Positions 60,237-64,000 of a DNA stretch of 64,000 bases are shown in pieces. Both the position numbers and the translations under genes were made by a program. Under the pieces are notes generated by a model, which saw only the letters and a list, made by a program, of their open reading frames with translations, had not been told where the DNA came from and made no database searches. Where the stretch lies: assembly GCA_020186115.1 (NCBI GenBank), contig WSYJ01000151.1, positions 62,001-126,000 on the forward strand, read 5' to 3'. Each line of letters starts with the position of its first letter. Positions within the stretch are counted from its first letter, which is position 1. Source of the DNA: Histomonas meleagridis. Its lineage: Eukaryota; Parabasalia; Tritrichomonadida; Dientamoebidae.

Positions 60237-61121
60237 TTACTTTTGCAAGTACAGTTCCGTTTGTTTTTTAGATACAGAAACTTCTGATGAATTTTCACTG
60301 CTTTCAATCTTGATATGGGAATTGTTCTTTCTTCGAACAACAAGAACAATAACAACGACGATAATAACAACAGGAACAGTTATGGCCACTGCTGTGTTGG
60401 AGTCGTCAATTTGATTTCATTTCTTCATTTTTGGCAATTGCAGTTGCAAATCGCCCAAATTTTCCAATTTTTCGATGTCTTCTTTTACTATTTCTTTTTT
60501 ATTTGATTTTATTTCTTCATTTTGCGTTTACGCTTTTGCAACAATTTCATTTAATTCTACTATTGAGTTTGCATTTGATATTTGTGCAGTATAATTCACT
60601 TTGTTTTCTTCTTCCAAAAACTTTAATTCATTAATTTTATTCTTTGCTGATGTTTTTTGTGTTTCTTCGTTTTTGTTTGATGCAGATTCTGCTTTTGTAA
60701 CAATTTCATTTATTTCTTTTTGTGATTTTGCACTTGATATATGTGTTGCATAATTTGATTTGTTTTTTTCTTCAAAGAACATATTATTGATTTTATTCTT
60801 TGCTGATGTTTTTGATGTTTCTTCATTTTTATTTGATGTCGATTCTGCAACAATTTCATCTAATTCTTTTAGTTGGTTTGTACATCAAATTTGTGCTGCA
60901 TAATTTGCTTTGTTTTATTCTTCCAAATACAATAATTCATCAAGTTTGCTTAATGCCTTATCTTTAAATGATCTATTAGAATCAGAAAATGTCTTTTTTC
61001 CAATTAATTGTATTGATCCCAATTTATCTTTGCATTTTTCGTATTTTAGATTTTTTACATTATAAAATGCATAAGTTTTATATGGGGCAGTAGATAAATG
61101 TTTCAAAATTTTTCTAAGCAC
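60237..61121 (-). pseudogene. Decayed single-pass protein with GA-module-like repeats
   Basis: One minus-strand frame holds tandem units of about 53 residues (AKNKINELKFLEEENKVNYT, AQISNANSIVELNEIVAKA, linker ESASNKNEETQKTS) and then a transmembrane helix (AVAITVPVVIIVVVIVLVV) with an RRKNN stop-transfer and a Ser/Glu tail to TAA 60237. The repeat resembles bacterial GA/albumin-binding-type three-helix modules (NxLNxLTxEQKxxxxxxIxxA-x-x-V-x-E-x-x-x-I). Four stops interrupt the same frame: TAA at about 60915, TGA near 60889, TAA near 60525 and TGA near 60410. No ATG is found upstream (GTG at 61121). It is a surface-protein relic damaged by point nonsense mutations rather than frameshifts. Confidence 0.6.
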
Positions 61122-61337
61122 GATGTATACATCATCTCATTATAATGAGATTCACAAGTAGTGGGGATTGATGATAACAAAACGGCGTCAACCAACTTTC
61201 CTTTTTATGAATTTTAAAAAAAAAAAAAAAATTGGAATATTTATATTGTTCCAAATATATTTTATTTGTTCAATCTCATAAACCATTAAAGAACATGTAC
61301 AAAATCTAAGGTTTTTTATTATACAAATCATTTTTCA

Positions 61338-63170
61338 TTATTGTTTTGGTTTTTTTGAAGTACCTATAGCATGTAACAAATTTCTATTACTAAAAACTAA
61401 TCTATGAGTGTAAGCATTTCTTGGCTGGAAATGTCTTAAAGGCTCTGCACCGTTTGCAGAAGTGCTACAAATTGTACCTACATCCCATAACAATACTTCT
61501 CCAGACAAATCTGTTGTTGCCAGAATTGTTCCTTCCATACTTAATGTCATATCCACTATATCATTTCTATGTGCCTTAATAGTACCAATTTTGCGACCTT
61601 CTCCGATATCCCAAGTTGATATTTTACCAGATTCATCACCTCTGATAATAATTCTACCATTTCTAGTGAACTGTATAACTCTTGGTACGTCTACAGTCGA
61701 AGCAAACATTTTCGTAAAAGGAGAATTAGAATCGCATCTAATATCCCATAACATTACTGAGCAATCATAACTCGCGGTCGCTATTGTGGAAGCGTTCGGA
61801 TGATATTTAATATCTGTTATAGGCTCTTGATGATTCACAAAGACGCGTAATGGCTTAGAATGATCAAGTGCCCATAAAAATCCAACGCTTTCATCACAGC
61901 CAGTGACGAAATGATATCCTAATGGCGACCAATCAGCACACCATGTAATACCACCAAATGTTGGTATGTTGGAAAATCCAGTGGAAACTTCGCATGGATT
62001 TATACGTATAGAAGATTGTTGGCCACATAATAAAAATTTCGAATCGGGTGAAAATCGAACACAATATGTACGTGGGCCAACAATAGTACGCGTATATGTA
62101 CATGCAGCTCCTGTTGATGGATTTATTGGACGAGGTATCATCATGTGATTATTACGTGATTCGATTTGTTGATAAAGTAAATTGTCATCAAGATCTGTTG
62201 AAGCATTGGTGGAAATTAATTTGACATAATTACGGTCAGTGGCTGCGGCAATTAATGTGCCGCTGCCATTAATGTCATAGGAAACATTTTCATGATGAAA
62301 TGTGAAATATGCACAAGATGGTAAATTGTTCTTGGAAAGTGGCATCATGTTAAGAATATCATTGGATATGGCAAGGATTCGGTCATGGGGAGGGCGAGGA
62401 AGTGGAAAACCGGGATCTGTGGTTTTGTGGTCATCATCAAATATTTCAAATGTACAATTGGGGCCTATATATTTACGAGCTAAATCAAGTGGCCCGTCCT
62501 TCAGAAGATGGATAACAGGCTCAATAGGATGCTCGGATTGATCAGTTGTATAAAATATAAATCCGGGAATATGATCTGGTCGAGCTGTAAAATGATCTAA
62601 AGAAATAAATGTTATTTTGACTTTCTGGCTGAGGATCTTAAGAAAACGAGTGTATGAGCGATCCATAAGAAATGCAACTAAAGCTTGATATGTGGTTTCA
62701 GTAAGAGATGTTGAAAATGTGGTGTTGCTGAGTGAGCTCTGCTTACTGCTAAGAGAGGAAGCATGGAGATATTGATTAAGTTTTTTAATATCTGAATCAT
62801 GAAAAACATGAAACATTTTGGAACCATCCGCAGCAAATTGAAAATGATCAAAAAATGCTTTAGCTTCAGATTCCCTTTTGGACTCAAACAATTCTACTAT
62901 TGTGTGATAAAAAAAAGCAAATAAAAGTGGCTTGAGTTGAAGTTGTTGTACAGTAGGAACTTGGTAAACAAAATCAACTAGATCTGAGTACATTTTTGGC
63001 ATTTCACTTACATCTTCAAGTTCTGCGCTTTGGGAAATTAAATAATCCATTGCTGTTTGATGAGGATAATTTGGAGCAAGAGAATTTAAAAACGATGTGT
63101 TTACCATGTATCCATGTTCATTGAAATAATCTTTGATTGAATCACGCAGTTGTCTATTTGGATCTTCCAT
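61338..63170 (-). CDS. TAF5-like TFIID subunit (LisH, NTD2, WD40)
   Basis: 610 residues from ATG 63170. A LisH-like start (LRDSIKDYFNEHGYMVNTSF) is followed by the TFIID TAF5 NTD2 region (about 55-150): MYSDLVDFVYQVPTVQQLQL, KPLLFAFFYHTIVELFESKRE, AKAFFDHFQFA and HDSDIKKL, matching the family order Y-x-x-L, YKPEL, LxYPxFVHxYLxL, A-x-x-FF-x-x-F, HxxDIxxL. WD40 blades fill about 280-610 (FGGITWCADWSPLGYHFVTG, TIATASYDCSVMLWDIRC, GRIIIRGDESGKISTWDI, GTILATTDLSGEVLLWDV). TAF5 scaffolds TFIID and SAGA. This is a well-supported call for a divergent protist transcription factor. Confidence 0.8.
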   Translation of the reverse strand: MEDPNRQLRDSIKDYFNEHGYMVNTSFLNSLAPNYPHQTAMDYLISQSAELEDVSEMPKMYSDLVDFVYQVPTVQQLQLKPLLFAFFYHTIVELFESKRESEAKAFFDHFQFAADGSKMFHVFHDSDIKKLNQYLHASSLSSKQSSLSNTTFSTSLTETTYQALVAFLMDRSYTRFLKILSQKVKITFISLDHFTARPDHIPGFIFYTTDQSEHPIEPVIHLLKDGPLDLARKYIGPNCTFEIFDDDHKTTDPGFPLPRPPHDRILAISNDILNMMPLSKNNLPSCAYFTFHHENVSYDINGSGTLIAAATDRNYVKLISTNASTDLDDNLLYQQIESRNNHMMIPRPINPSTGAACTYTRTIVGPRTYCVRFSPDSKFLLCGQQSSIRINPCEVSTGFSNIPTFGGITWCADWSPLGYHFVTGCDESVGFLWALDHSKPLRVFVNHQEPITDIKYHPNASTIATASYDCSVMLWDIRCDSNSPFTKMFASTVDVPRVIQFTRNGRIIIRGDESGKISTWDIGEGRKIGTIKAHRNDIVDMTLSMEGTILATTDLSGEVLLWDVGTICSTSANGAEPLRHFQPRNAYTHRLVFSNRNLLHAIGTSKKPKQ

Positions 63171-64000
63171 TGAGCTGGATATTTTGGTTTAGCATAAAAC
63201 CGCGAAATAAACGTTCTCTTTAATAGAGGCATGAACACTCAACAAATCTTAGAACATGTTTTATCTAAAAGTTTTATAATAATGTTTACATAATATTTTT
63301 GCTGTTTAAAATAGTTATTCTCTTGAACTAAATAGAACAAGGGCATTTCTACCCAATTTCATTTTGAATAATTCGATAAAGATGCGGTGAAATGGGTGTT
63401 GCGAAGTGGCACAGTCACATAAATTTAGGGGTCTGTATTTTGACCATGTTCTGGATTAGAAACAACCACTATTGGGATTATACATAATAATAATGCATTT
63501 TCTTCATGTTCTTCATTAAAAATCATTACATATCTGAGTTAAGTCACACAATTCGCCGACAATGCGTTCTATGATTGCAGCAGCAACATGAGCGCTTTTG
63601 TCTTAGGAGGAAAAGTTGCCACGATCGTCATTGACATGTTTTACAGGGGGAGTGCATTGCGAAACCTTCGGATTGGCAGCGGTGTTTCTTGGATTGTTAA
63701 AAACGCATTCCAATAATCAACATCGATGAAGTGTTAACCACAATTAAAGTTATATATTTTATTCATGCGAGAATTTGTAAAACATATCGTTTCCAATTGG
63801 TGAAAACGTATTTTCATATCTGAAGGAAACACATTTCCTTTATTCTGTTCTTTAATTTTTTAAAATTATTTTGGTGTGGTTTCTTTTTTTGGTCGATAAA
63901 TAAAAAATAATAATAACAAAAGAATTTAGGGGAAGTATTGCTGTATAATCTTGTTCATTCTCTTTGATTTTTTGTATTCTTTTTATACGGTTTACCTAAA
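63171..64000. other. Terminal intergenic stretch with a coding relic
   Basis: No intact gene. On the minus strand 63532-63712 is GC-richer than its surroundings and translates to NNPRNTAANPKVSQCTPPVK and, after one stop, DKSAHVAAAIIERIVGELCD, then LTQICNDF. It looks protein-like but matches no family I recognise, and has no ATG. Inverted-repeat-like ACCCAATTTCA and GAAATGGGT lie at 63352-63407. Confidence 0.3.

Noticed and set aside
60237-61121. Stop-codon reassignment or readthrough in the GA-like gene
   Set aside because: Both TAA and TGA would have to be read through, while all other genes here use them as normal stops; decay is simpler.

Overview
The window looks like the nuclear genome of a parabasalid protist, most likely a Tritrichomonas-type trichomonad. 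The signs are very AT-rich DNA, intronless genes packed tens to a few hundred bases apart on both strands, frequent short divergent promoters, and lineage-typical families: DUF3447/ankyrin proteins, BspA-type leucine-rich repeats, BTB plus F5/8-type-C proteins, degenerate Ras/Rab-like GTPases and a mariner element. The species is inferred, not proven.

Layout. 0-6 kb: a DUF1963-type protein, a membrane phospholipase-D-like pseudoenzyme and a two-propeller coronin-7-like protein followed by a 56-bp minisatellite. 6.4-12.2 kb: a DUF3447/ankyrin gene whose repeats are separated by AT-rich spacers, then about 3.6 kb of relic DNA with a DUF3447 fragment and a 0.84-kb inverted-repeat element. 12.2-20 kb: CK1-like kinase, RhoGAP-like protein, decayed ankyrin gene, BAR-like/SH3 protein, DZIP1-like protein and a degenerate Ras-like GTPase. 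20-38 kb: DOCK-family exchange factor, a candidate U3 snoRNA, a giant Furry/MOR2-like protein, Sec23-like protein, exosome Csl4, RMI1, a Tubby-like protein and a coiled-coil protein. 38-46 kb: a Raptor-like TORC1 subunit and an ankyrin gene split by a 1.29-kb mariner element, then a tRNA-Glu. 46-56 kb: a BspA-type LRR pseudogene carrying an inserted ankyrin unit, ARM-repeat protein, second BAR-like/SH3 protein, DUF4795-like coiled-coil protein, BTB-F5/8C protein and a Rab-like gene with a dead tandem copy. 56-64 kb: a possible RasGAP-fold protein, PAK/STE20 kinase, a decayed single-pass surface protein with GA-module-like repeats, and a TAF5-like WD40 protein.

Themes. Many intact genes fit the actin, Rho/Ras and cell-shape network (coronin-7, DOCK, RhoGAP, RasGAP-like, PAK, Furry, BAR/SH3). 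Others fit cilia or flagella (DZIP1, Tubby, DUF4795) or core housekeeping (Raptor, Sec23, Csl4, RMI1, TAF5, U3). The coronin-7-like and DOCK genes, both actin regulators, share a TTTACCC/GGGTAAA palindrome just upstream of their starts. Most unusual are the accessory parts: ankyrin units in an exact 170-bp period with frame-breaking spacers at several loci, one such unit embedded in a BspA LRR frame, and a mariner insertion whose removal rejoins the host frame exactly.
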